Below are positions 34,630 to 46,943 of a stretch of 64,000 nt of DNA, in pieces. The notes under the pieces were generated by a model. It searched no databases. It had not been told where the DNA came from and worked only from the letters and a program-made list of their open reading frames with translations. Source of the DNA: Chondrilla cf. caribensis (taxonomy: Eukaryota; Porifera; Demospongiae; Chondrillida; Chondrillidae). The position numbers were made by a program, and so were the translations under genes. Location of the stretch: NCBI GenBank assembly GCA_964020155.1, contig OZ026554.1:1866247-1930246 (forward strand), written 5' to 3'. Numbering within the stretch: position 1 is the stretch's first letter; each line of letters begins with the position of its first letter.

Positions 34630-36052
34630 CTAAGAGAAAATACAGTCAAAAAGTAAGAAATTAATGTATTATAGTGAAGAGAATGTTTGCACATGTCAAA
34701 TGCAATATCCTTTGAATGTAAGAAATGAGGTATGTATATAATACTATAAAGTATTGCAATATATTCTACTACCAGCTACCAAACAACTGGACTGCATGTA
34801 TATATATGGAGAGGAATAAAATCCAACTAAAACTCTGCATAACACATATACTACAAGTTACATGTTGAATCGATAACGTCCTAGCTATTGCTTCAATCTA
34901 AAGTACTAGAATTCAAAACGATTTGAACACCATGAATACAAATTTTGTTGTAAAAGTTGGAATTTCACTGTTAAACATTGTGACATCCGAGTTTTTCTCA
35001 GAGATGGACTACTTTCGAGTGGTGCTTTCTCACATAGTAGCTATTTATACCCTCAAGACCATTACGCCAGGCTAGTCTTGAAAACAGCATCATCATTGTG
35101 ATGTCATTCTGAGGCTAAGACTAGGAGGGTTTTAGTTTCGTTTGGAGACTGCAAATGGCTACTGCAGTCAGTTGGTTCCGGTGAAATATGAACAGGGATG
35201 GAGACCGCTTTATTGTTTGGAAAACAAGTTTAGGCAAATTCACAGCTAGTCCGTGAATCGAAATGTCTTTCGAATGCCCAGACGCAGTCTAAACCCTCAT
35301 AATAACATATAATACATACCTATAATATATTGACTCCCCTCTCCATATTTTTTTCCAACTAAGTATACATGCAATAAAATCTGCTAATAAAATAGTCGTG
35401 GAATGATATTTGAATCTAACACTCAAAAGTGATCCATGCATTGTTCAAGCCTCACCTTATCTTTCGCAGTGCTGAGAAAATACTAGTTTTCCACTACTTC
35501 CACAGTGTGTACGACACGTTCGGCAGAGTGGCACTCGAACAGTCCCTTACTACTAATAATAGACTAGACGGCGGTAGAAATGGTATTTCATCCAATGGTG
35601 ACCCGGTGTCACGGCTGTTTCGAGGCGCCGGGAAACTTAGTTGCCAAATCCTTTGGAATGGGAATTATGAATTGGAAACTTCGGACGGACGAAAATTTAC
35701 AGTACTACATTTCGAAGGCTATTATGTAGCTCTTTCTCGTCCACCTGATGTTTTAAAGGTTGAAGAGCAATGGCAAGTAATATTTCGACATTTGAGTGAT
35801 AAAATGGACTGCTTGTGTACACCGTTACCGAAAACACTTCAATAAATAGACTTTGAAGGCTCTTCCATCTTCCTCCGGGTTTTCCTTGCATAAGGGCATA
35901 GGGCATGCTTCGAGCATCATTTTGGTATATGGCAATCCAGTCAATGAAAACTTAGCAATTAATAGAAATTAACATGACAATGTGCAATATAGTGCGATAT
36001 TTCCATTAGATATAACTCAATGCTGTGTACATACTGTAATATTAGGCCTGTG
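34630..36052. other. Upstream region of copy C, with a 138-codon stop-free block
   Basis: The plus-strand frame 35429-35845 is open and ends at a stop, but begins without ATG. It includes GDPVSRLFRG and LETSDGRKFTVLHFEGYYVA. The matching blocks of units 1 and 2 are frame-broken. No known domain recognised. Either a remnant exon or non-coding. Confidence 0.3.
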
Positions 36053-36306
36053 TATATGTATGTTATGCATGTAATATAATACTAACTCTTGAAATCTTTA
36101 CTTAATATTTTCCTCCATTTCACTGTAGGGACGTGTTTGTACTTGGGACTACTTTGTAGTAAATGCACAGAGAAATAGAAAGTATGTCTAGTTTGGTGTA
36201 TGCATGGAATGTTTCATGGATTGAGAAAAGTTTATTCTTAATTCTTACAGTATTTGTGAAACACCCATTATAAGAATGGGACAGTCATTCTAATAGGCTG
36301 TTATAT
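36053..36306. other. Sequence unique to unit 3
   Basis: No counterpart in units 1 or 2 and no coding potential. It joins the intergenic region to a stray collagen exon and probably marks a recombination junction. Confidence 0.45.
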
Positions 36307-36480
36307 GCCTTTTGAAAATCAGTGATCCCCCCAATACTGGTAGTCACCACACAGCACAAAAGAACCACTTGTATAAAGACCTGAATGCTTGGATAACTGT
36401 AGCTTCAGTCACTACTCTCAGTGTTGGTTTGTGGTAACCCAAGAGAGCAGTCTGTTTTGAAAACAGGTCCACTTCTAATA
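36307..36480 (-). pseudogene. Stray collagen exon 1 fragment, start codon deleted
   Basis: Matches the signal-peptide exon of the three collagen genes at high identity, but the bases that include ATG are missing (GCTTGGATAACTG instead of GCTTGGATTCATAACTG on the plus strand). It also stops before the coiled coil. It shows that unit 3 once had a second collagen copy. Confidence 0.75.
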
Positions 36481-36679
36481 GTATTCATAGTGCAATTATA
36501 ATGATATTCATAGTGTATTTCTAGGTATGCTTAATGTGCAGCCATGTCTTGGGTACTTTCCATTGATATCCACAGAGAATGGGGATTGATATGGGAATCC
36601 CATACCCCCACACCACATGAATGTTATTATTATTATTATTATTATAGTAGTAATGCTGCCTTGATCTAAACAAGTGGAT

Positions 36680-36680
<1 letters not shown>

Positions 36681-36720
<40 letters not shown>
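36681..36720. repeat. (TG)n microsatellite
   Basis: Short TG run between the collagen fragment and sequence paralogous to 23630 onward. Confidence 0.9.
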
Positions 36721-36723
<3 letters not shown>

Positions 36724-37059
36724 ATAGTGTTAGTACACTTGGTGTGTATAATGTCGTAGTATCTTGTTTTATAAGACTGTATGTACAATATGTCACAATA
36801 GCATCTGAATAGGTCACTAATCATCTTAAATTCTATACTGTCCATACTAGTCATAGAACACATGCAAACACAATTCACATTACCACCTTTATGCCTTTAT
36901 TGAATTTGCATGTTGTTGCATGATGTTGCTATGGTTATTGTTATAATATGCAACACCTACAGTAATGTTGCAGCAGTGGGTACCTGTAGGTCTTTCCATA
37001 ATGTAATTTACTAATTAGTAGGTTTCACTGAATCATTAAAAAGCATTCACTTGTGTATC

Positions 37060-37275
37060 TTCAGTGTCTGGTATTCCTGGATGACTAGAAGTTCCTTGTA
37101 GTCCTAGTAGATCCACTATCTCTGACATTTGGTTGTTCCTTGTCAAGATGAGAAGGTCCTTGTGGTTCTTGTGACCCGTTTACCACATCTTTTGATTTCC
37201 AGGATGTCCTTGTAACCTCTACAATTTTCATGTACATATTGCAGTATCTGCATCTATGCACTCGTCAGGGTAGCA
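37060..37275 (-). pseudogene. Degenerate collagen-like exon relic (unit 3, downstream)
   Basis: Same relic family as 5100-5305. Confidence 0.5.
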
Positions 37276-37877
37276 TCAGTAGTTGATTTGTGCATTATGA
37301 TAATGTTATTTTATGTTTTGGCAGCGCTAAGAACCAAACCCTTGTTTCAATTCCTTTCAGTAGTGTTGAATGGCACAATATTAAGGAATCACACTGTCAG
37401 TTGAAATGGGATCACCTCGTAAGGACAAAACGCTAACGTGTGTGTGTGTTCAAGCAGATATGTATGTTAAGATAGTTTGTATATACCTCATTATATATAT
37501 GCATGAAATTTTGCATTGAACAGAACCAGATGGTGGATTGTATGTACACAGTCTACGTATATCGTGTTGTTGCCATGCCTGTTATATCAATCAATCAATC
37601 AATCAATAATTATTTGAATGGATTCCATTATTCATTATTCGTGTTATATTACATTCCATTATTCCTGGTATTTATGATAACAATGAAGTCCATTTTCATA
37701 AATTCCCATGCGCACTACTTTTGCTCCCACTTGTATCTTATTTCATTGTCTTAATTAATGTCAATCTGGTATGTGCAACGAAGTGATATTATATTTGATA
37801 TAGTGATAAGTAAAGGTAAACCTACAGCACTAAATCAGAATTTCACGACATAATTCAGAACACGTTGTACTATCTTT

Positions 37878-40214
37878 TTAGCCTTGTGGTCCTATTGGTC
37901 CTTGGGGTCCTGTGGGTCCTGGGGGTCCTATTGGTCCTTGGGGTCCTTTGGGTCCTGGGGGTCCTATTTCTCCTTGTGGTCCTTTGTTTCCTTCTGGTCC
38001 TTGTGGTCCTGGGGGTCCTTTTTCTCCTGGTGGTCCTGGTGGTCCTGGCAGTCCTGTGTCTCCTTCTCCTTGGGATCCTATGTCTCCTTTTGGTCCTTGG
38101 GGTCCTTGGGGTCCTGTGGGTCCTTTTTCTCCTGGTGGTCCTGGTGGTCCTGGCAGTCCTGTGTCTCCTTCTCCTTGGGATCCTATGTCTCCTTTTGGTC
38201 CTTGGGGTCCTTGGGGTCCTGGGGGTCCTATTTCTCCTGGTGGTCCTGGTGGTCCTGGCAGTCCTATGTCTCCTTCTCCTTGGGATCCTATGTCTCCTTT
38301 TGGTCCTTGTGGTCCTGGGGGTCCTTTTTCTCCTGGTGGTCCTGGTGGTCCTGGCAGTCCTGTGTCTCCTTCTCCTTGGGATCCTATGTCTCCTTTTGGT
38401 CCTTGGGGTCCTTGGGGTCCCGGGGGTCCTATTTCTCCTGGTGGTCCTGGTGGTCCTGGCAGTCCTATGTTTCCTTCTCCTTGGGATCCTCTGTCTCCTT
38501 GTGGTCCTGGATCCCCCTTTTCACCATCTGTTCCATTACGTCCTGGCACTCCTGTGTCTCCTTTCACTCCACGTTCACCATTTGTTCCAGGTCGTCCTTG
38601 TGGCCCAGGCTCTCCATTTTCACCCTTCATTCCTGGTTTTCCACTAATACCGTTTGTTCCAATAAGTCCTGGCAGTCCTGTACTTCCTTTTGGTCCTGGT
38701 TTACCTCTCCGTCCTTTTTCTCCATGCTCACCTTTTGTTCCATTAAGACCGTGTGGTCCTTGTGGTCCTATCTCTCCTTGTGACCCTTGATCCCCCTTTC
38801 CGCCATCTGTTCCATTACGTCCTGGCACCCCTTTGTCTCCTTTTTGTCCTGGTTCACCTTTCTGTCCTTCATTTCCTGTTGGTCCCATTTCTCCACTTTC
38901 ACCCTTTGTTCCATTAAGTCCAGTTGGTCCTTGGGGTCCTTTGTCTCCTTGTGGTCCTGGCAGTCCAGGATCTCCCTTCTCACCCTTTGTTCCATTTACC
39001 CCATTTGGTCCAGGGGTTCCTCTATTCCCTTTTTCTCCAGGTGGACAATCGCAAACATCTTGTCGTCTAGTTCTTTCCAGGAGCTTATCTGTTTGAAAGA
39101 CAATGAGTTTAATATGTAATCCAAATTAGCAATGTGCTTATATATGGATTAGCACATACAGTTTACTATATATTCAATGTAGAATAAGAGTTTGTGCATA
39201 GCTATGTCCCTGAGACAACAGAGAGAGTTTCTCCTGCATGTTATCATGAGTTCATCTCTAGGTATAGTGTTATATATCTGTTGTACTACGAAATTCAGAC
39301 ATAGTTAGAAAGAGGTTTGTCTGATCTGTATATGTATATGTATGAGTGTCAATTAGAATAGTTTGTGTCAGTATGCAGGCACAAAGGACAGGAAGTCAGG
39401 TTTCCATTTGGAATCCAAAACGGAAAGGCCTATAATAGTGCATTTTAGTCGTTGACCGTGGCCGAATTCCCTACTTCCTCAATCAGCCGAATATGTTGAC
39501 TGTTCACGCCAAAATACGAAAATATTATGTGTTAGGAGACATGTATAGGGGCATGCAGTGCTGTTTTCGTTCTCATCCAGCAGAAATGAAAAAAAATAAA
39601 ACCGCCCCGGGCGAATTTCTACTACTCGCGGTCGAATTTTCTACTGACGTGTAAACGCTGAGAATAAAGAATTGGACTAAACTTGAATTGGAGCGCAAAA
39701 GCTTCACCGAACGTATATTTTCAGCTAAGGTCCTATAAAAAATGGCACCCAGTTGCAAGGAATTCGAGTGGAGGGGCCGGGGGCGACACTCTCACGAGTT
39801 TCTTAACTCGATCGAATTACTTGTTCAATGCCCATCCCAAGTAATTTATCCCCGTACATCCAATTTGTTAAATTCATTTCTCGGTCGATGCAATCGTCGA
39901 ATTACCTATTCGGTGTTTGATCGTATAGTTTCTTACGGCTTTAGTAACGCCGTTTGGTGATTGGAGGATTGAAGAGTAGGGAATGCAGATACTATTTGAA
40001 CCTCGACAAATTCACCTTTCTCTTCAAGTGGTACCAGTCTCTTCTCCAAATGCTCTATCTTCTGGTGAAGTGACTTGATTTCTTCTTGTGACTCCTTCAC
40101 TTTGTTTTCAAGTTGTGAAAATGCCTTTTGCAAATCAGTGATCCCCCCAATACTGGTAGTCACCAAACAGCACAAAAGAGCCACTTGTAGAAAGAGCTGA
40201 ATGCTTGGATTCAT
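37878..40214 (-). CDS. Short secreted collagen, paralog 3
   Basis: Exons 40214-40016 and 39088-37878, same phase-1 splice, 469 residues. The signal peptide ([16 protein letters not shown]), coiled-coil neck and CDCPPG linker are conserved; one residue of the linker differs (CDC for CNC). The helix contains about five tandem copies of a roughly 34-residue cassette ([20 protein letters not shown]...) at about 38000-38500. Each has one break in the Gly-X-Y register (EGD, GEGDTG), so flexible points are spaced regularly. The frame is intact and ends GPIGPQG. Like its paralogs it has no globular C-terminal domain. Confidence 0.9.
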
Positions 40215-40739
40215 AACTGTAGCTTCAGTCACTACTCTCAGTGGTGGTTTGTGGTAACCCAACAGAGCAGTCTGTTTTGAAAACAGGTCCACTTCTAATG
40301 ATATTCATAGTGTATTTCTAGGTATGCTTAATGTATATGTGTGTTTCGGGTACTTTCCATTGATATCCACAAAGAATGTGAATTGATATGGAAATCCCAT
40401 ACTCCACACCACATGAATGTAGAATCATTATTATAGTAAATTAAATGCTGTTCTGATGTAAACAAGTGAATTCATGTGTGTGTGGGGCTAAGCGTTTTGG
40501 TGTTATAATATTGTGCGTGTGTGTGTGTGTGTGTGCGCGCATGCATGCGTGCGTACGTGCATGCGTGTGTGTGTGCGTATGTGTTAGTACACGTGGGGGT
40601 GTATAATGTCATTGTATCATGTTTTATAGTTTTAGTATGGCTGTTGTTGTTTTGCAGTGTCCACAGTAGTGGGTACCTTTAGGTCTTCCCATAATGTAAT
40701 TTACCAATTTGTAGGTTTCACTAAACCCTTAAAACAGTC

Positions 40740-40970
40740 ACTAGTGTATCTTCAATATCTAGTATTCCTGGATGACTAGAAGTTCCTTGTAGTCCTAGTA
40801 GATCCAGTATCTCCAAGATTTCCTTGTTCCTTGTCAATAGGAGAATGTCCTTGTGGCCCTTATGATCCTTTTACCACATCTTTTGATTTCCAGGATGTCC
40901 TTGTAACCTCTATAGTATTCATGTACATATTGCAGTATTATCTGCATCTGTTGCATTCATCAGGGTATCA
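40740..40970 (-). pseudogene. Degenerate collagen-like exon relic (unit 3, upstream)
   Basis: Sixth member of the relic family. Confidence 0.45.
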
Positions 40971-41094
40971 TCAGTAGTTGATTTGTGCATTATGATAATG
41001 TTATTTCATGTTTCAGCAGTGCTAAGAACCAAACCCTTGTTTCAATTCCTTTTAGTAGGGTTGAACGGCACAATATTAAGGATTCACACTGTCA

Positions 41095-41590
41095 GTTGCG
41101 CTACTTCTCAACATCTCCACAATCTCTTGATCATGAAGGCCCTTAATTGCATCTACTCCCATATCCTGCCACTCAAAATCCCTCATACATTTTGCCATGT
41201 TTTTAATCCATACCCTTTGCCACATTTCACAGCCTCTCTTGCCATCTTCCTTAACAGCCTCCCTTCATACACCTCACTAGTCAGTAGTCAGGAGTCTGTA
41301 TTCAGTGGATCCTGAGTACTATGTAAACATCATTCTTACGTACATGTAACATGTGCATGTGCCATACACCATCCATGAATGTCAAATGTACTTAAGAGTA
41401 AGAGTGTGTATGTGACTGTACAGGAAGAATGCAGATACGTATGACATTGTACATTTGAACTTGCACATATTTAGCTACTACACATAAGTATTTAAGATTG
41501 AGTACTTTTTCTACTTCTCCCTTTAAAATTCCCTGTACCTGGTCAAAACAGTCCAGAGAGAAACTGATAGTATGTCAGAGGGCAGTCTTC
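41095..41590 (-). pseudogene. LINE relic (unit 3), rearranged
   Basis: Parts of the same LINE relic survive at about 41095-41290 and 41490-41590, separated by about 200 bp that the other units lack. Neither part is open. Confidence 0.55.
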
Positions 41591-41627
41591 TGGGCTCTCG
41601 CGTGTGGGGGGGAGGGGGCATGCTTAC

Positions 41628-41639
41628 GTGTGTGTGTGT

Positions 41640-41673
<34 letters not shown>

Positions 41674-41683
41674 GTGTGCGTGC

Positions 41684-41745
<62 letters not shown>

Positions 41746-41748
41746 ATG
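41628..41748. repeat. (TG)n microsatellite
   Basis: Long TG run with two breaks. The ORFs through it are artefacts. Confidence 0.95.
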
Positions 41749-42351
41749 TGCCAATTCATGTGATCATGAGTTTGTATCTATGTTAATGTATGCACTACAT
41801 GTGTTCTGCAACATACAGGTGAAGAAATGGACGTAGTTCAGAAAATGTATACCATTGGGTGAACATGTCTCCTGCCACAGGTGTTCAAAGTTCAACTCTC
41901 GTAACAGCCTTCTCCTGGAGTGATTTGAATATTGTATTCTTGGATGTCATTTAGTTCTGAAATAAAACAGTTTTTTTATGATTTTACTTTATCATTTAGC
42001 GCTAGCACTATCTATACATCTGTGCACATGAGACTATGCACATCTTCTGTTAAATTACAATAAATTATTGTATGTGCATTCTTGTTAGGTATACATACCA
42101 CTTGTATTTACGGTTATTACAGCATGTGTATTGGGAGTGAATGAATTATGCGAGGTGCTCAAGAGATGAATACATACGTGAAATTGTACATATTCAATTA
42201 ATTCAATTTATTTCATAAAGACCTATAGATAATTTTATATCGTTAACGTTACCAGTCATGCATATGAATTATTAAAATTGAATAATTTGTTTATTGGATC
42301 CGGATTCATCCAATGTACATACATACATAATTTCCTAGAATTAAGTGAGTC
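41749..42351. other. Spacer next to truncated kinase, no gene seen
   Basis: No ORF or known repeat. It is unrelated to the sequence that follows the same kinase codon in copy B, so 42352 is a rearrangement breakpoint. Confidence 0.5.
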
Positions 42352-44590
42352 TTATTTAGCAACTGGGGAGATGTCTTTGGGTGTGAGGCGGCCATTTTCC
42401 ATCAACTTTCGTAAGCTGGTTTCCATCACCTCGGTGACTATTTGTAGGTTGCCAATGGTGACTGCTCCCATGAACAGGAGTAAGTTAGGATGGCGAACTA
42501 GAGAAGCGATGCGCATTTCTCTTTGGAAGGTCTCACAATTGTAGTCAGACACAATCACATGGTACATCTCTTTGACTGCCACCTTGGTACCATGGTAATA
42601 TCCGACCTTCACTTCCCCCCACCCTCCACCTCCGATGCGTTCTTCAGTCATACGAAGTTCAGAGGGAGTGATGGACCATGATGGCTGCATTGCTTGGACA
42701 ACTTTCTTCAACTCGGAGATGTTCTGAATTGCATCTCTCAATGTAGTGGTATTGTTGCCCACTGTATTGAGCAGCTGTTTGTGGTCCTCACTGAGCTGAT
42801 GATGGTCCTCACTGAGCTGATGATAGTCCTTGGTAAGCTGTTGGCTGTATATACTGAGTTGCTTATGTGCTGATGACAATTGCTGGTGTTCTTCAGTCAG
42901 CTTCTCATGACTATGAAGTAGCTGACGGTAGTCTGATTGGAGCTGATGAGTCTTGGCCTTCAAATCCTCCATGTCTTGGTTCAATGACATGTTGTCTAAA
43001 ATGTGATAATAGACTATTAATAAGTACTTAGTAGGGTAAACATAGTAGTAAGAATTGTGAGAGAAACTACGTATTTATAAATTAAAAATTGTAAAAAAAA
43101 AACAATCTTGCATTAGTACAGATAACAGTAGCAGGATGTTGTACAGCCTGTGTGTACATAAGTACTCAAAATTGATAAAGGTACATAGTTTGTCAATGAG
43201 CATTCATTTAACAACTTACACTGATTTCTTCCCTGAGGGGCATGAGCATATCGAGGATCAGGTCTCAATTTATTGTGAACAACAAACATTCCGTGACCTT
43301 TGTTACATTTGAAGTATTCAACATTCTTCCATGATCCATCTCCACAATCTATATGCCATTCATCCTGCACAATTGCATTGGTAGTCAGGCTGGTACATAA
43401 GTACCTACATACAATGTACCTATGTATGGACGCACGCACGTACGCACGCACGCACCCATGCACGCACGCATGCACACCCCCACACACTCACTAGCTCCAC
43501 TCCTGCTATGACATTTGGTACATTGGGTATATTTCCCATCCACCTGATGGTTCCATGTACATCTCGGTCTCCCACTGTTACCACAACCATGGACCCGACA
43601 GTGAGAGGATGAGGTTCTGCTTGTTGTTGTTTACGAGTGGGCTGTAGAGAATCGCTTTCTGAATATTGTCGATTGAGCAGTGCTGGGTTCCTATTGCTGG
43701 TGTTGTCGTGACCTTTTAGAAGGTGATCGTCAGATTTTCTTTGGGTATCAGAGGCACGATCATCTCTAGGTGGATCATAGGTAAATGTATCAGGGGTTTT
43801 CGTCAGCCTGTCTGGATCAAAGTTAGCCTCTTGATATTTCTGATCGCAATCTCTCTCCTCTTGCTGTATCTCCCATTCTTTCAATGCCTCTTTTTGCTCC
43901 TGAAGGTCTTGTGCTTCAACTCCAAAGTCCAATTTCTGCTTTTTGGATTCCTTTAACACTCTGAACTGCTCGTCCACAAAGGCTTTGGTGGGGATCTTTT
44001 CCTGCATGGCAATTTCAGATGCAGTACTGGAAATGGGATTACTCAACTTGTGATTGTCAGACTTAGAATCAGGAACAACCTCAAAATCCTGCATGGGATC
44101 CTGACCATCAACTGGAGTACTGTCCTCTTTCAAGACTGAAGTCTCTGGCATGGCAAGATAAGTGTGGTTCTTGAAATCTGGCTGAATAAAGAGGTGGCTG
44201 AGGCCCCTTATGTGGCCTTCAGTCTTGCGTTTAAGATGATCCTGTATTGAAAGTTAGTCATTACATGTGTGTATATGTACGCAAATGAGTTGTACATCAT
44301 AATTGGATACATATACATAACTCACATAGCAGGAGGAGGTACAATAAAAAAAAATATTTATTTCATAAGTACATACATCTGTCTCAATCCCAATGATGTG
44401 GTATTTTCTTCCAACCTCTGGGTAAGTCCACTTCACCTGTTATTCGTTGCCCCTCGTCATCAAAGACGACCACTGTGTCATTCTCACAGAATTCTTGACC
44501 AGAAGCACTCTTATTAGCTTCAAGAAGGACCCTCCCTTTAGCAGGAGTAGCTGAAAGACTTTGTTCAGTGTGCCTTGAAATTGACACTCA
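42352..44590 (-). pseudogene. CYLD-like CAP-Gly/kinase gene, copy D (truncated both ends)
   Basis: Exons: about 44590-44377, 44241-43492, 43364-43220, 42995-42352. They hold the second CAP-Gly first half (frame break near 44435, just after QRITGE), its second half plus a charged linker, the third CAP-Gly, a coiled coil and the kinase start. Splice phases equal those of copy B. The third CAP-Gly is intact here (DCGDGSWKNVEYFKCNKGHG). The kinase keeps the Gly loop, VAVK lysine and hinge, but stops at PKDISPVAK, before the HRD and DFG motifs, so it cannot be catalytic. No CYLD-like first exon is found upstream. Protein identity to copy B is clearly lower than among A, B and C in the shared parts, so D is an older copy. 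Confidence 0.78.
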
Positions 44591-45570
44591 AAAGAGAGGC
44601 TGGTACAAATATAATATTCTTAATTTAGTATTTTTCACCCCCAAATGGTTAAATTTCCATTCATTGTATACATTTTTCTTGGCAATCGTCTTCCACACTT
44701 CTAAACCTTTGCGATATTATATACGCTCTACTGTCTTGTGTTGTACGTGTTGTCAGACATTTTCCACTTCATATAGAGTATGTAATAACTGAAAATAACA
44801 CCTAAAAGTGTTCCATGTATTGTTCAAGTCGCACGATAATGATCTTTCTCTCTGCCGAGAAAGCTATGGTTCTTTCATACTAGGACGACTGCAGTGTACA
44901 ACCATAGATACTCTATGGTACAACACGTCGATCCTTGATGTTGATCCCGCCCCAACAAAATAAAATGGCGGATCAAGGGTCGGCTACGCCAGACTACGCT
45001 GGTACAGACCATGCACTCGGACGGTCCCGTTTATGCTAACAATAGCATAAACACTTCGTCATTTGAAGCAAAGAACTCGTATGAGTAACTGTATTTAGCA
45101 TGCCTAAGGCGTAATTATGAATAAGCACATTGAATCATACGTGATATAAAAGTCCTCGAAAATGAGCGCGCATATTATATTGGTATAGCCCACATTAAGC
45201 AATGAATCTCATTAATAGACGCTTCAGCAAACAAGGGATATCGCAATGATCGGAATTATTTTGGGTGAGTTGTGGGCTGTTCGTATGGCTTCGTACACTC
45301 TAGTTCTCTACGAATGATGCATTTTTATAGGATCACCAATGCTGATTTGCTAATTAAGAGATAGTTTATTTGATTCGAGGGTGACTCTAGCTGCGAGAAA
45401 AGAGAATTATAATGGCGCCATTTTACTTTTGAACCTTCTACAGCGATTTCTTTGCTGATTATTCCAGACGTCTCTTTAGGGAACACTGTGAGCTTCTTTG
45501 TAGTCATGGTGTCTACGAAACAAAGAAGTGAAGAAACATTTACCGTTTTTAAAATCTACGTCCACTGCAG
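44591..45570. other. Intergenic region between the array and the receptor gene
   Basis: No supported gene. A 60-codon minus-strand frame at 45507-45325 starts MTTKKLTVFPKE and ends near a possible donor, but nothing links it to copy D. The upstream exons or promoter of the plus-strand receptor gene may lie here and could not be recognised. Confidence 0.4.
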
Positions 45571-45861
45571 AATACTTCAAGCTGTTGTCCCAGAGATCTA
45601 AGTTCCGGGTACGAATGGTCCTCTACTCCACCGGGTGTTACGGAATCCGTACAGTGTTTACCCCCTGCTCTGAGGTTACATCCCAATTCCCAGGCGAGGA
45701 GGACCTGTTCCCCGTCAGGAGAGTGGGGCCCGGTGGACGTCAGTGGGTGCACCTTCCAAAGTAGAGAGAACGTTAGTGGAGTTGTTATCCTGACGGTCAA
45801 CACTACAGTCACTAGAGGAGAGGTTGGCAGTAGCACTGGCGTGGACAGACTTAAGAACCAG
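45571..45861 (+). other. First HRM domain exon of the receptor
   Basis: Reads NTSSCCPRDLSSGYEWSSTP at the start, then ARRTCSPSGEWGPVDVSGCT. The spacing C..W..TP..C..R.C...G.W...D.S.C is that of hormone-receptor (HRM) domains. The exon starts after CTGCAG and ends in phase 0. Confidence 0.75.
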
Positions 45862-45903
45862 GTACGTATGGTTTACTAGTTAACTGTGAGGTCCTTTTTA
45901 CTT

Positions 45904-45959
<56 letters not shown>

Positions 45960-46616
45960 ATTGAATGACTCCTACAAGACTAGCTCTCTCAGTGGGTGTG
46001 TTAACAATAATTGTGTATTGCTACTATCTGTTAGCAACTGTGGTTCAGTTTACACAGTAATCATCACTGTAGTAATTTTCTATATACACAGTGTACAATA
46101 GATTGGTGTACAGTATTAAAGACTACTTAACACTCCCTGTAGTGGAGTTCTATGACCACTGCCTTTGCTCTGCAAAGGATCACCTGACATGGTACATTGT
46201 CTTACACTCCAGCTACTGACCAGACTGGGAGGATATGATGTTCAGACCTTGACTGTGAGGAAATTCTTTGAGGGATCTGGTGATGGGAACACAGTTTTAG
46301 TGATGGAGGGATCACTGCCACTCACAGTCAACTCCAGTATCCTGGGAGTGTTTGAGGTGGAAGGTGTACCAAGTGGATACTTCAATTTCTCAACTCCACC
46401 AAAGCTTGTAGTGTACATTCCAACAGGTACTGTTTGGCCCCTTCTTTGTGTTTCTGTCATCTCTGTACACTGTACAATTCATTCTAGAATGTCTTGTCTA
46501 ACACCCTCTAACATTTTTATGATCAATTCTTTGAATTCATGTTTGTGTGAATATCTGTATGTGTGCAGTGACTGTATGTGTGTGTGTGTGTGTGTGTGTT
46601 TAAGGATGTAGTTTAC

Positions 46617-46655
<39 letters not shown>

Positions 46656-46672
46656 CATGCATACAATCACTA

Positions 46673-46734
<62 letters not shown>

Positions 46735-46757
46735 CATGCATACAATCACTACGCACA

Positions 46758-46799
<42 letters not shown>

Positions 46800-46813
46800 C
46801 ATGCATACAATCA

Positions 46814-46882
<69 letters not shown>

Positions 46883-46896
46883 CATGCATACAATCA

Positions 46897-46943
<47 letters not shown>

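Noticed and set aside
45325..45507. Minus-strand first exon of CAP-Gly copy D
   Set aside because: No similarity to exon 1 of copies A to C and no phase-compatible link could be shown.
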